Origin: Neisseria uirgultaei
Lineage (GTDB): Bacteria > Pseudomonadota > Gammaproteobacteria > Burkholderiales > Neisseriaceae
NCBI RefSeq assembly: GCF_962719845.1
Contig: NZ_CAUIYF010000004.1
Span: forward strand, 62,001 to 126,000
Reading direction: 5' to 3'
Length of the DNA: 64,000 nucleotides
The number at the start of each line of letters is the position of its first letter. Within the stretch, counting starts at the first letter, position 1. Below are positions 6,570 to 15,480 of the stretch, piece after piece. The position numbers and the translations under genes were made by a program. Under the pieces are notes generated by a model. The model was given only the letters and a program-made list of their open reading frames with translations. It ran no database searches and was not told the DNA's origin.

Positions 6570-8651
6570 ATGAAATCACTCAAAACCTTCCTCATTTGGG
6601 GCATAGTGGTACTGGTCGGCGTAGCATCCTTTACCACTTTGGCACTCAGCCGGGGCGAACAGGTCAGCGCGGTATGGATGGTTACCGCCGCCATATCCGT
6701 TTACTGTATCGCCTACCGTTTTTACAGCCTCTACATCGCCAACCGCGTGATGCGGCTCGATCCTGACCGCCTGACTCCGGCAGAACGCCACAACGACGGC
6801 TTGGACTACGTTCCGACGCACAAAGGCGTATTGTTCGGACACCACTTTGCCGCGATTGCAGGCGCAGGCCCTTTGGTCGGTCCGGTTTTGGCGGCGCAAA
6901 TGGGTTACCTGCCCGGTACTTTGTGGATTATCTTCGGCGTGGTGTTTGCTGGCGCGGTACAGGATATGATGGTCTTGTTCGTCTCTATGCGCCGCGACGG
7001 TAAGTCTTTGGGCGATATTGTGAAACAGGAACTCGGCACTGTCCCCGGTGTGATTGCCTCCATCGGTATTTTGATGATTATGGTCATCATTATGGCGGTG
7101 TTGGCGTTGATTGTCGTAAAAGCATTGGTTCACAGCCCTTGGGGTACGTTCACCATTGCCGCAACGATGCCGATTGCCCTGCTTATGGGTATTTACACGC
7201 GTTATATCCGTCCGGGCAAAATCGGTGAGATTTCCATCGTCGGCTTTATTTTGCTGATGCTGGCGGTGATTTACGGCGACGATGTGGCGCAAAGCTCCAT
7301 CGGACATTGGTTCGACCTTGACGGCATCCAGCTCACTTGGGCGATTATGATTTACGGCTTTGTCGCCTCCGTATTGCCCGTATGGTTGCTGCTCACTCCG
7401 CGCGACTATCTCTCTACCTTCCTGAAAATCGGTACGATTGCGGCCTTGGCTTTGGGCATCGTCATCGTCAATCCCGCTTTGCAAATGCCTGCGGTTACCC
7501 ACTTTATCGACGGTTCCGGCCCGGTATTCTCAGGCGCATTGTTCCCGTTCTTGTTCATTACCATCGCCTGCGGTGCGGTTTCAGGCTTCCACGCGCTGAT
7601 TTCCTCCGGCACCACGCCGAAAATGCTGGAAAACGAAACCCACGTCCGTATGATCGGTTACGGCGGTATGTTGATGGAAAGTTTCGTGGCGATTATGGCG
7701 CTTGCCGCCGCCGCATCGCTCGATCCCGGCGTGTACTTCGCGATGAACAGCCCCGCCGCCCTGATCGGTACGGATGCCAATACCGCCGCCGAAGTGATTA
7801 CCACCAAGCTGCAATTTCCTGTCGATGCCGCAACCCTGTTGCACACCGCTAAGGAAGTGGGCGAAAACACCATCCTGTCCCGTGCAGGCGGTGCACCTAC
7901 CCTCGCAGTCGGTATGGCGCACATTATGAGCCGTCTGATTCCGGGCGAGGCGATGATGGCGTTCTGGTATCACTTCGCCCTGTTGTTTGAAGCCTTGTTC
8001 ATCCTGACCGCCGTCGATGCCGGTACGCGCGTCGCACGTTTTATGATTCAAGACTTGGGCAGCATCTTCTACAAACCTTTCGGCAACACCGACTCCATCC
8101 CCGCCAACCTGATTGCGACCTTCTTCGCCGTGGCATTGTGGGGCTACTTCCTCTACACCGGCGTAACCGACCCACTGGGCGGCATCAACTCGCTCTGGCC
8201 GTTGTTCGGCATCGCCAACCAAATGCTGGCAGGCGTGGCCTTGATTATGTGCGCCGTTGTACTGATTAAGATGAAACGCGACCGTTATGTCTGGGTGGCA
8301 CTCGTTCCTGCCGTCGGCGTACTGTTTGTAACCTGCTACGCCGGCCTGCAAAAACTGTTCCACAGCGACCCGCGCGTCAGCTTCCTTGCCCACGCAGGCA
8401 AATACAGCGACGCATTGGCTAAAAACGAAGTCCTTGCGCCTGCTAAAGACATCGGCGAAATGGCGCAAATCATCTTCAACGACAAGATTAATGCCGGTCT
8501 AACCGCATTGTTCCTCTTAGTCGTCGTCATCGTTGCCATCTACGGCGTGCGTACCGCCCTCAAAGCACGCAAAGTCGGCTGGCCGACCGCCAAAGAAATC
8601 CCGGCGGTGTACCGCGACGGCAAACAGCCGGAGGCACAAAGTGAAGCATAA
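6570..8651 (+). CDS. cstA: carbon starvation protein A, CstA-family pyruvate/peptide transporter
   Basis: A 693-residue polytopic inner membrane protein with about 16-18 hydrophobic helices. Family motifs are clear: YRFYSLYIANRVM near residue 50, the DYVPTHKGVLFGHHFAAIAG block near 80-100 and AGPLVGPVLAAQMG after it. CstA proteins import pyruvate or peptides during nutrient shortage. It has the usual partner, a YbdD-family gene whose start overlaps its stop. Translation starts inside a REP2-like repeat, so expression may follow that repeat's regulation; this is inference. The length is normal for the family. Confidence 0.92.
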   Translation: MKSLKTFLIWGIVVLVGVASFTTLALSRGEQVSAVWMVTAAISVYCIAYRFYSLYIANRVMRLDPDRLTPAERHNDGLDYVPTHKGVLFGHHFAAIAGAGPLVGPVLAAQMGYLPGTLWIIFGVVFAGAVQDMMVLFVSMRRDGKSLGDIVKQELGTVPGVIASIGILMIMVIIMAVLALIVVKALVHSPWGTFTIAATMPIALLMGIYTRYIRPGKIGEISIVGFILLMLAVIYGDDVAQSSIGHWFDLDGIQLTWAIMIYGFVASVLPVWLLLTPRDYLSTFLKIGTIAALALGIVIVNPALQMPAVTHFIDGSGPVFSGALFPFLFITIACGAVSGFHALISSGTTPKMLENETHVRMIGYGGMLMESFVAIMALAAAASLDPGVYFAMNSPAALIGTDANTAAEVITTKLQFPVDAATLLHTAKEVGENTILSRAGGAPTLAVGMAHIMSRLIPGEAMMAFWYHFALLFEALFILTAVDAGTRVARFMIQDLGSIFYKPFGNTDSIPANLIATFFAVALWGYFLYTGVTDPLGGINSLWPLFGIANQMLAGVALIMCAVVLIKMKRDRYVWVALVPAVGVLFVTCYAGLQKLFHSDPRVSFLAHAGKYSDALAKNEVLAPAKDIGEMAQIIFNDKINAGLTALFLLVVVIVAIYGVRTALKARKVGWPTAKEIPAVYRDGKQPEAQSEA

Positions 8652-8835
8652 GCTCGCGTCTTGGTGGAAAACCATCAAGCTGACGGCAAACTTGATGGCA
8701 GGCGTGCCCGATTATGAAAACTACGTTGCACAGCAGCGCAAACATAATCCCAACGCCCCCGTAATGACCAAGCTGCAATTTCAAGACTATTGCCGCAAAC
8801 GCCGCTGCGGCGCAAACGGCGGACGCTGCTGTTAA
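8641..8835 (+). CDS. YbdD/YjiX-family small protein
   Basis: A 64-residue protein starting at the GTG at 8641, overlapping the cstA stop by 11 bases, so the two are translationally coupled. The sequence matches the YbdD family: MAGVPDYENYVAQQ, then HNPNAPVMT and a C-terminal basic, Cys-containing tail (CRKRRCGANGGRCC). The pairing cstA-ybdD is conserved in proteobacteria, where YbdD is linked to pyruvate uptake by CstA-type carriers. The function of the small protein itself is not established from sequence. Confidence 0.88.
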   Translation: MKHKLASWWKTIKLTANLMAGVPDYENYVAQQRKHNPNAPVMTKLQFQDYCRKRRCGANGGRCC

Positions 8836-8850
8836 GCCTGCTTGAAACAA

Positions 8851-8883
8851 ATGCCGTCTGAACGCCGCTTCAGACGGCATTTT
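8851..8883 (+). terminator. inverted DUS pair after cstA-ybdD
   Basis: ATGCCGTCTGAA and TTCAGACGGCAT with a 6-base loop and TTTT, 16 bases past the ybdD stop. Confidence 0.9.
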
Positions 8884-9072
8884 ATGCTGGAATCCCGCCC
8901 CGCAAGCCAAACGGCCGCCATATCGGGCAGGTTCGTCCGTCGGCAAACCGTGTTTTCTCCGCACAAAGATAACCATACGGCACAGTCAGTGTGTTGCCCC
9001 TTTCCGCCCCTCTGTTGCCGCCACCCCGAAAGGCGGATTTGCAACCCTTAATGAAATTCCGGTAAACAAACT

Positions 9073-9633
9073 ATGAAAAACCTCATCGCCTTCAACAAAC
9101 CCTACGGCGTAATCTGCCAATTCTCACCGCACGAAAAACACAAAAGCCTCAAAGACTTCATCGGCCTGCCCGGCTTCTATCCCGCCGGACGGCTCGACAC
9201 CGACAGCGAAGGGCTGCTTCTGCTGACAGACGACGGCAGGCTTCAGGCGCAAATCGCCGACCCGAAATTCAAACAGCCCAAAACCTACTGGGCGCAACTG
9301 GAAGGCTCGCCCGACGAAAGCCGTTTGGATATTCTGCGAAAAGGTGTGGACTTGGGCGATTTCACTGCCCGCCCCGCCCTCGTCCGCGTTTTAAATCCCG
9401 GCGAAGCCGAGTGTTTGTGGGAGCGCGTTCCGCCGATACGCGTCCGCAAAACCGTTCCCGATTTTTGGATTGAAATTACCATTTCCGAGGGCAAAAACCG
9501 CCAAGTCCGGCGAATGACCGCCAAAGCCGGATACCCCTGCCTGCGACTGGTCAGGGTAGCCAGCGGCAGACTGAAACTGTTTGATTTGGATTTAAAACCC
9601 GGGGAATGGGCATACGCCCCGTTCAGACCATAA
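9073..9633 (+). CDS. rluE: 23S rRNA pseudouridine synthase, RluE type
   Basis: A 186-residue protein of the RsuA/RluB/E/F family without an S4 domain, as expected for RluE. It has the opening LIAFNKPYGVICQF, the catalytic motif GRLDTDSEGLLLLT (active Asp in RLD, about residue 46) and the late ITISEGKNRQVRRMT motif. RluE isomerises a uridine in helix 90 of 23S rRNA. It is monocistronic, downstream of cstA-ybdD and convergent with lysC. Confidence 0.88.
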   Translation: MKNLIAFNKPYGVICQFSPHEKHKSLKDFIGLPGFYPAGRLDTDSEGLLLLTDDGRLQAQIADPKFKQPKTYWAQLEGSPDESRLDILRKGVDLGDFTARPALVRVLNPGEAECLWERVPPIRVRKTVPDFWIEITISEGKNRQVRRMTAKAGYPCLRLVRVASGRLKLFDLDLKPGEWAYAPFRP

Positions 9634-9856
9634 AGCCGCACTGCCCTGCCATTATCCTTTTGCCCCTGCCACTTACCGCTTAACGCTTAAAACAATTAGT
9701 AAAGCAAGGGCTTATTTTAATTATATAAGACGGCCTCAAATTTTTACCGATTGAAACATCTTTAATCACGATGAGCTACAAATTTTAAAGGCAGAAAGGG
9801 TTTTCTCCGTCCGGCGGAACAAAAATATGCCGTCCGAACGTTCGGGCGGCAGACAA

Positions 9857-9887
9857 AACGGCACTGCCCGATAAAGGCAGTGCCGTT
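9857..9887 (-). terminator. terminator of lysC
   Basis: AACGGCACTGCC and GGCAGTGCCGTT form a perfect 12-bp stem with a 7-base loop; read on the minus strand it is followed by TTTTGT, 23 bases after the lysC stop. Confidence 0.9.
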
Positions 9888-9909
9888 GTCCGTTTCAAAC
9901 CGTAAAACA

Positions 9910-11127
9910 TCAGCCCAAATCAAAGGCTTTATGCAATACCCTGGTCGCCAGTTCCATGTATTTTTCATCAATCAATACGGAAACTTTGATTTCGGAGGTT
10001 GAAATCATTTGGATGTTGATGCCCTCTTCGGCGAGCGTGCGGAAGATTTTGGCGGCTACGCCGACGTGCGAACGCATACCCAAACCGACTGCGGAGACTT
10101 TGCACACGATGTCGTCGCCGTCGATGGAAGCCGCGCCGATGCTGTCTTGGCGTTCGGACAGGATTTCCAAAGTCTGTTTGTAATCGCCGCGCGGTACGGT
10201 AAAAGAAAAATCGGTCGTGCCTTCGCTGCCGACATTTTGGATAATCATATCGACTTCGATGTTGGCATCGGCGACCGCGCCCAAAATCTGATAGGCGACA
10301 CCGGGTTTGTCGGGTACGCCGCGCACGTTGATGCGGGCTTGGTTTTTATCGAATGCGATACCGGTTACGGCGGCTTTTTCCATATTGTCGTCCTCTTCAA
10401 ATGTGATTAAAGTGCCGTTGCCGCCGTCTTGCAGGCTGCTCAGTACGCGCAGGCGCACTTTGTATTTTCCGGCAAATTCTACTGAACGGATTTGCAAAAC
10501 TTTCGAGCCGAGGCTTGCCAGCTCAATCATTTCTTCAAACGTTACCGTATCCATACGGCGCGCCTCGGGTACGACGCGGGGGTCGGTGGTATAAACGCCG
10601 TCCACGTCGGTATAGATTTGGCACTCGTCGGCTTTGAGCGCGGCGGCGAGCGCGACGGCGGAAGTGTCCGAACCGCCGCGTCCGAGCGTGGAAATATCGC
10701 CTTCGCTGCTGATGCCTTGGAAGCCGGCAACGATGACGACTTTGCCATCGGCGAGGTCGGCGCGCATTTTTTCATCGTCGATGCTTTCGATGCGGGCTTT
10801 GGTGTGGGCGGTATCGGTTTTGAGGGCGACCTGCCAGCCTGTGTAGCTTTTGGCATCCACGCCGATATTTTTCAACGCCATTGCCAAAAGGCCGATGGTT
10901 ACTTGTTCGCCGGTGGAGAGGACAACGTCCAACTCACGCGGATCGGGGTGCTCCTGCATTTCGTGCGCCAACGCGACCAGGCGGTTGGTTTCGCCGCTCA
11001 TCGCGGATACGACGACGACGATGTCGTGTCCTTCGGCGCGGGCTTTGGCGACACGTTTGGCTACGTTTTTGATGCGTTCGGGCGAGCCTACCGATGTGCC
11101 GCCGTATTTGTGTACGATTAACGCCAT
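9910..11127 (-). CDS. lysC: aspartate kinase
   Basis: A 405-residue monofunctional aspartokinase. The N-terminal kinase domain opens with the family signature VHKYGGTSVGSPERI and has LGRGGSDTSAVALA near 170-183. Two C-terminal ACT domains (GVAYQILGAVADANIEVDMI and GVAAKIFRTLAEEGINIQMI) bind the feedback effector lysine and/or threonine. It makes aspartyl phosphate, the first step to lysine, diaminopimelate, threonine and methionine. It stands alone with its own terminator; dapE, further along the diaminopimelate path, lies at 48 kb. Confidence 0.95.
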   Translation of the reverse strand: MALIVHKYGGTSVGSPERIKNVAKRVAKARAEGHDIVVVVSAMSGETNRLVALAHEMQEHPDPRELDVVLSTGEQVTIGLLAMALKNIGVDAKSYTGWQVALKTDTAHTKARIESIDDEKMRADLADGKVVIVAGFQGISSEGDISTLGRGGSDTSAVALAAALKADECQIYTDVDGVYTTDPRVVPEARRMDTVTFEEMIELASLGSKVLQIRSVEFAGKYKVRLRVLSSLQDGGNGTLITFEEDDNMEKAAVTGIAFDKNQARINVRGVPDKPGVAYQILGAVADANIEVDMIIQNVGSEGTTDFSFTVPRGDYKQTLEILSERQDSIGAASIDGDDIVCKVSAVGLGMRSHVGVAAKIFRTLAEEGINIQMISTSEIKVSVLIDEKYMELATRVLHKAFDLG

Positions 11128-11288
11128 GTTTCGTGCTTTCTTGTGTGGGATTGGTCGGGCAGCATAGTTTGCTGGAAAAGCGGCTATTATTACTATTTTT
11201 TACATGAAGTTCAAGAACGGACTGCGCTTTCCCGCCTGCCGTTTGATAGCGGTCAGCAAAAAACCTGTTCTTTCAGATTTTTGACAAA

Positions 11289-11317
11289 ATGCCGTCTGAA
11301 CGGTTTTCAGACGGCAT
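11289..11317. terminator. inverted DUS pair between lysC and rph
   Basis: Perfect ATGCCGTCTGAA/TTCAGACGGCAT with a 5-base loop, 11 bases beyond the rph stop on the minus strand. Confidence 0.85.
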
Positions 11318-11328
11318 CCGGACAGTAA

Positions 11329-12057
11329 TTAGGCGGCAGACAGCGCATTTTGCTGATATCGCACCAGCTCTCTTATGCCTTGTTCGGCCAGTCCGATCAG
11401 TTTGCCCAACTCGTCCAAACTGAACGGCGCGCCTTCCGCCGTCCCCTGTATTTCGATGATTTTCCCCGATGCGGTCATGACGATGTTCACATCACTGTCG
11501 CAACCGGAGTCTTCGGGATAATCCAAATCCAAAAGCGGCACGCCGTTCACTACGCCTGCTGATACGGCGGCAACGGCTTCGCGGATGGGGTTTTCGGTCA
11601 ATATGCCGTCTGAAACCAGTTTGCTGACGGCGATTTGCAGCGCGACAAACGCACCGGTAATCGAAGCCGTGCGCGTGCCGCCGTCCGCCTGAATCACATC
11701 GCAATCAATCAGGATTTGTCGTTCGCCGAGTTTTTCCATATCCACGACCGCGCGCAGCGACCGTCCGATAAGGCGCTGGATTTCTTGTGTGCGTCCCGAC
11801 TGTTTGCCTGCCGAAGCTTCGCGGCGCATCCGCGAAGAGGTTGAGGCGGGCAGCATACCGTATTCCGCCGTTACCCAGCCTTGGTTTTTACCGCGTAAAA
11901 ACGGTGGGACATTTTCGTCTATGGAGGCTGTGCAGATGACTTTGGTGTTGCCGCATTCAATAAGGCACGAACCGTCCGTATGCGGCAGGAAATGAGGGGT
12001 GATTTTGATATCGCGCAGGCTGTCGGCGGCGCGTGAGGTGCGGATGTAATCAGGCAT
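11329..12057 (-). CDS. rph: ribonuclease PH (tRNA nucleotidyltransferase)
   Basis: A 242-residue phosphorolytic 3'-5' exoribonuclease. Characteristic stretches are CLIECGNTKVICTASIDE, GKNQGWVTAEYGMLPAST with RMRREA, then the QIDCDVIQADGGTRTASITGA-type block and VNIVMTASGKIIEIQGTAEG. It trims the 3' ends of tRNA precursors and rRNA using phosphate. It starts at the ATG at 12057 after GGGAGGGCAGT. Unlike the truncated rph of some laboratory E. coli, it is full length. Confidence 0.95.
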   Translation of the reverse strand: MPDYIRTSRAADSLRDIKITPHFLPHTDGSCLIECGNTKVICTASIDENVPPFLRGKNQGWVTAEYGMLPASTSSRMRREASAGKQSGRTQEIQRLIGRSLRAVVDMEKLGERQILIDCDVIQADGGTRTASITGAFVALQIAVSKLVSDGILTENPIREAVAAVSAGVVNGVPLLDLDYPEDSGCDSDVNIVMTASGKIIEIQGTAEGAPFSLDELGKLIGLAEQGIRELVRYQQNALSAA

Positions 12058-12088
12058 ACTGCCCTCCCGTTAAAAACAGATAAATTAA

Positions 12089-12124
12089 AAAGCCTTAAAT
12101 ATGAAAAATCACATTTAAGGCCTT
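12089..12124 (-). terminator. terminator of the usp gene
   Basis: AAGGCCTTAAATGTG pairs with CATATTTAAGGCTTT (two mismatches) around a 6-base loop, followed on the minus strand by a T-rich tail. Confidence 0.8.
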
Positions 12125-12138
12125 CAAACTGAAAATTT

Positions 12139-12603
12139 CTACGCTTCTTCGGCTTTACTGCGGATAATCAGCAGCGGCAGATGGCTTTGGCGCATGACGG
12201 TTTCGGCAAAACTACCCATTAAAAGGTGCATCAGCCCGGTGCGTCCGTGCGTACCCAACACCAGCAGGTCGGCACCGTTTTCATCGGCATAATCGACCAA
12301 ATCCTGCGCCATTTCGCGCGCACCCTTATTGGCAACCAGCAGGTGTTTGACGGTATTTTCCACACCCAGTTCCCGGGCGGTGCGCTCGGCGGCATCCAAA
12401 ACCTCGTTACCTTGCGCGACGGCGGCGGCTTCGTAGCTTTCGTGTTGCAAAAATTCGGGGGCGAGCGCCATATATTCGGCAGGATTGGCAACGTGCACCA
12501 AAGTCAGGCGCGCGCTGTTGACTCCTGCAAGTTCGGCGGCGTGTTTCAGGGCATTGATGGACGTTTCACTGCCGTCAACGGCAACAACCAGATGTTTGTA
12601 CAT
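12139..12603 (-). CDS. universal stress protein, UspA family
   Basis: A 154-residue cytoplasmic protein starting MYKHLVVAVDGSETS. The ATG at 12603 has AAAAGGAGAATACGAT in front and is preferred over the upstream ATG at 12678. The ATP-binding motif GTHGRTGLMHLLMGSFAETV (about 118-137) is intact, so it should be of the nucleotide-binding class. Usp proteins accumulate under starvation or oxidative stress; the molecular target is generally unknown. Confidence 0.9.
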   Translation of the reverse strand: MYKHLVVAVDGSETSINALKHAAELAGVNSARLTLVHVANPAEYMALAPEFLQHESYEAAAVAQGNEVLDAAERTARELGVENTVKHLLVANKGAREMAQDLVDYADENGADLLVLGTHGRTGLMHLLMGSFAETVMRQSHLPLLIIRSKAEEA

Positions 12604-12819
12604 ATCGTATTCTCCTTTTGCACCGCCTCGCGGTGCCGTCTTGTCGGATGGGCGCAGGGACAGCTTGCGCCGTTTCATTATAGACCCGCCGTCGGGCTTT
12701 ATACAACAGCCGAACAGCCCGACTGCTTTCCAGTATAATATGCCGCTTTCGTGCAGTCAGGCATTTTTTGCCGGCTTTCGTTCACTTTTTGATTTGACGC
12801 AATCTTGCAGGATTCGACC

Positions 12820-13596
12820 ATGTCCGACAACGCTTTGACCTCTTCGCGACGCTTCGGCGGCATCGCCAGACTCTACGGAGACTCTGCCTTGGCGCACTTT
12901 TCACAGGCACACGTCTGCGTAGTCGGTGTAGGCGGAGTCGGCTCTTGGGCGGTCGAGGCTTTGGCGCGCACGGGCATCGGGCGTTTGACTTTGATTGATT
13001 TGGACAATGTTGCCGAATCCAATGTCAACCGCCAGCTGCACGCCCTGACCGGCGACTTCGGCAAAGCAAAAGTTACCGCCTTGCGCGAACGTATTACACA
13101 AATCAATCCGCAATGCGAAGTGTTTGAAATTGAAGATTTCGTTACCGAAGACAATTTGCCGGAATACTTCGGAAAAGGTTTTGATTTCGTCATCGACGCA
13201 ATCGACCAAGTGCGCGTTAAAGCGGCAATGGCGGCTTATTTTGTGGAACGCAAACAACCGTTTGTCCTCAGCGGCGGCGCGGGCGGACAGAAAAATCCCG
13301 CCCTGATCCAAACCGCCGATTTGAGCCGCGCAACCCACGACCCGCTGCTTGCCAACCTGCGCTATACCTTACGGAAACGCTACGGATTCAGCCGCGATAC
13401 GAAAGCAAAAATGCGCGTGCCGTGCGTGTTCTCAACCGAAAACATCGTGCCGCCGCAATCGGGCGCGGCATGTTCTGCCGATGCCGCACCGCAGGGCTTG
13501 TCGTGCGCGGGCTACGGTGCAAGCATGCTCGTTACCGCTTCGTTCGGGCTATATTGCGCACAGGCGGCGGTGGAACACATCGCGGGCAAAAAATAA
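12820..13596 (+). CDS. tcdA: tRNA threonylcarbamoyladenosine dehydratase (TcdA/CsdL)
   Basis: A 258-residue E1-like (ThiF/HesA) enzyme. The nucleotide site GVGGVGSWAVEALARTG is near residues 36-52, with the following Asp in LIDLDNVAESNVNRQ. Late features KMRVPCVFSTE and PQGLSCAGYGASMLVTASFGL match TcdA. It cyclises t6A to ct6A at position 37 of tRNAs in an ATP-dependent step. The ATG at 12820 with GCAGGAT is preferred over the TTG at 12805. It is divergent from usp. Confidence 0.92.
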   Translation: MSDNALTSSRRFGGIARLYGDSALAHFSQAHVCVVGVGGVGSWAVEALARTGIGRLTLIDLDNVAESNVNRQLHALTGDFGKAKVTALRERITQINPQCEVFEIEDFVTEDNLPEYFGKGFDFVIDAIDQVRVKAAMAAYFVERKQPFVLSGGAGGQKNPALIQTADLSRATHDPLLANLRYTLRKRYGFSRDTKAKMRVPCVFSTENIVPPQSGAACSADAAPQGLSCAGYGASMLVTASFGLYCAQAAVEHIAGKK

Positions 13597-13599
13597 GCA

Positions 13600-13632
13600 A
13601 TGCCGTCTGGAACAGGATTCAGACGGCATTTT
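13600..13632 (+). terminator. DUS hairpin after tcdA
   Basis: ATGCCGTCTGGAA and TTCAGACGGCAT followed by TTTT; the left arm carries a one-base change from the uptake sequence. Confidence 0.85.
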
Positions 13633-13734
13633 AACAAACTATGGTTATGATTTAGGACAAAAAAGGATACGGATAAAAAATAACATAAAATATATGATTC
13701 CTAAATAATATACCAAGTATCGGAGAGCTATTTA

Positions 13735-14262
13735 ATGGAATTCGTTAATAATTTAGTTATTTTTTCATTTTTATTACTAATGCTTATTCCGATATTTTTT
13801 GTAGTATATGGTATATACCATAAGATACGTTATCGCAAAATATGTATCCTAAGAACAAGTTTTACATTATTAGTGGTAATACTTTGCAGTATGTATTACA
13901 TATATTGCCGTTATCTTGACCAACAAAAAGTAGCTTATTATTGCATAGATGAGCAATGTATTTCTATTGTTCATCTATACAAAGATTATGGTATAAACTC
14001 TCCCACATATGCGAGAATTTACGCAGGAAAAATATTGTGTAGATTTCAAGTAAGAGCTAAAAATTACGCTGAATTACTTATGGAAGATGATATATCAATT
14101 AGTAAAAAAATTTTGGGGAATAAATTTATCATTTATGGGTCGCTACCTGTAATATACGGTAATGTAGATAATATTGAAGTAAAAGAAGCTACTGGTTATA
14201 TAGATAGAGCCAGTACTGATTATATTGTCTCAAGAAACTTAAAATTCAGACATTTATATTAA
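13735..14262 (+). CDS. hypothetical membrane protein, strongly AT-rich
   Basis: A 175-residue protein that I do not recognise. Two hydrophobic helices (about residues 8-29 and 40-58) are joined by a short basic loop, and the remaining two thirds is a soluble domain with three Cys residues (YYCIDEQCISI, KILCRF). Base composition is far more AT-rich than its neighbours, with ATA and TTA codons common, which indicates foreign origin. It sits with a gene scrap (14276-14461) between tcdA and scpA, so this gap looks like an accessory insertion spot. A toxin, immunity or phage origin is possible but not shown. Confidence 0.6.
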   Translation: MEFVNNLVIFSFLLLMLIPIFFVVYGIYHKIRYRKICILRTSFTLLVVILCSMYYIYCRYLDQQKVAYYCIDEQCISIVHLYKDYGINSPTYARIYAGKILCRFQVRAKNYAELLMEDDISISKKILGNKFIIYGSLPVIYGNVDNIEVKEATGYIDRASTDYIVSRNLKFRHLY

Positions 14263-14275
14263 TTAAGAGGTTTAG

Positions 14276-14461
14276 CAAGAGTGCCGTCAAAATATAGGGC
14301 GCATCATCGAATTCGCGAAAGACAAACGCTACGATGAACGTTTCAAGGATTTGAAAAAAGAATCCATAGACTATCTAAACCGGCATCCCGGTTTGGTGGC
14401 CGACTACCTGAACGCGGCAATCAAGCTGTCGGTTCAGAAAAACCAACATCGGCACGCCTAA
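14276..14461 (+). pseudogene. 3' remnant of an unrecognised gene
   Basis: A 60-codon frame without a start reads CRQNIGRIIEFAKDKRYDER, FKDLKKESIDYLNRHPGLVA, then DYLNAAIKLSVQKNQ and stops at 14461. An in-frame TAG at 14273 closes it upstream. Codon use is neisserial (balanced GC), unlike the AT-rich gene just before it, so it looks like the tail of a native gene cut by an insertion or deletion. I cannot name the family. Confidence 0.5.
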
Positions 14462-14529
14462 AACCGTATTCACAACCCGCTCCTTTTCAAAACATTTGCA
14501 TTTAAAAGCCGTTATAATGCCGTCTGAAC

Positions 14530-14566
14530 ATCTGCCCGACCACATTATGCGTGAATGTCGGCAGAT
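14530..14566 (+). terminator. hairpin upstream of scpA
   Basis: ATCTGCC...GGCAGAT with additional pairing of the flanks toward a central loop, followed by TTGTTTTCTTTT. A single DUS (14519-14528) abuts its left arm. It probably ends transcription coming from the 13.7-14.5 kb accessory segment. Confidence 0.6.
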
Positions 14567-14614
14567 TGTTTTCTTTTGTAAACTTATATTAAAATCCACT
14601 TACCGATTCACGCC

Positions 14615-15460
14615 ATGCCGCCCATCCCTGCCCCATCCGCACCATCCGAGCACACTGTCGCATGGGTATTCGGTCAACCCGTTACCGATTTGCCGCAGGA
14701 TTTGTTTATCCCGCCCGACGCGCTGAAAGTCGTATTGGGCAGTTTTCAAGGCCCTTTGGATCTACTGCTGTATCTGATCCGCAAACAGAATATCGACGTA
14801 CTAGATATTCCGATGGTGAAGATTACCGAACAGTATCTGCACTATATTGCCCAAATGGAAGCCTATCAGTTTGATTTGGCGGCGGAATACCTGCTTATGG
14901 CGGCCATGCTGATTGAAATCAAATCGCGCCTGCTGCTGCCGCGTACCGAAGCCGTCGAAGACGAAGAAGCCGACCCGCGTGCCGAGTTGGTGCGCCGCCT
15001 GTTGGCTTATGAACAGATGAAGCTGGCGGCACAAGGGTTGGATGCACTTCCTCGTGCAGGCAGAGATTTCGCATGGGCGTACCTGCCTCTGGAAATTGCC
15101 GTCGAAGCCAAGCTGCCCGAGGTTTACATCGCCGATTTGACGCAGGCATGGTTGGGCATTCTTTCTCGGGCAAAACATACGCGCAGCCACGAAGTGATCA
15201 AAGAAACCATCTCCGTGCGAGCGCAAATGACGGCAATCCTGCGCCGTTTGAACGGACACGGAATATGCGGGTTTCACGACCTGTTCAAGCCCGGACAGGG
15301 TGCGGCTTACGTGGTCGTCAACTTCATCGCACTGTTGGAGCTTGCCAAAGAAGGATTGGTCAGAATCGTACAGGAAAACAGTTTCGGAGAAATCCGAATC
15401 AGCCTCAATCATGAAGGGGCGCATTCAGACGGCATGAACGGGACAGAAACACCGGATTGA
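14615..15460 (+). CDS. scpA: segregation and condensation protein A
   Basis: A 281-residue kleisin subunit of the SMC-ScpAB complex that compacts and helps separate chromosomes. The conserved opening FQGPLDLLLYLIRKQNIDVL with DIPMVKITEQYLHYI binds the SMC neck, and the LAAEYLLMAAMLIEIKSRLLLP helix and winged-helix C-terminus are in place. The last codons overlap a possible TTG start of the next frame; the brnQ ATG follows 20 bases later. scpB is not in the window. A DUS lies inside the C-terminal coding part near 15425. Confidence 0.92.
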   Translation: MPPIPAPSAPSEHTVAWVFGQPVTDLPQDLFIPPDALKVVLGSFQGPLDLLLYLIRKQNIDVLDIPMVKITEQYLHYIAQMEAYQFDLAAEYLLMAAMLIEIKSRLLLPRTEAVEDEEADPRAELVRRLLAYEQMKLAAQGLDALPRAGRDFAWAYLPLEIAVEAKLPEVYIADLTQAWLGILSRAKHTRSHEVIKETISVRAQMTAILRRLNGHGICGFHDLFKPGQGAAYVVVNFIALLELAKEGLVRIVQENSFGEIRISLNHEGAHSDGMNGTETPD

Positions 15461-15480
15461 CCTATTTAAAAAGGAACATG

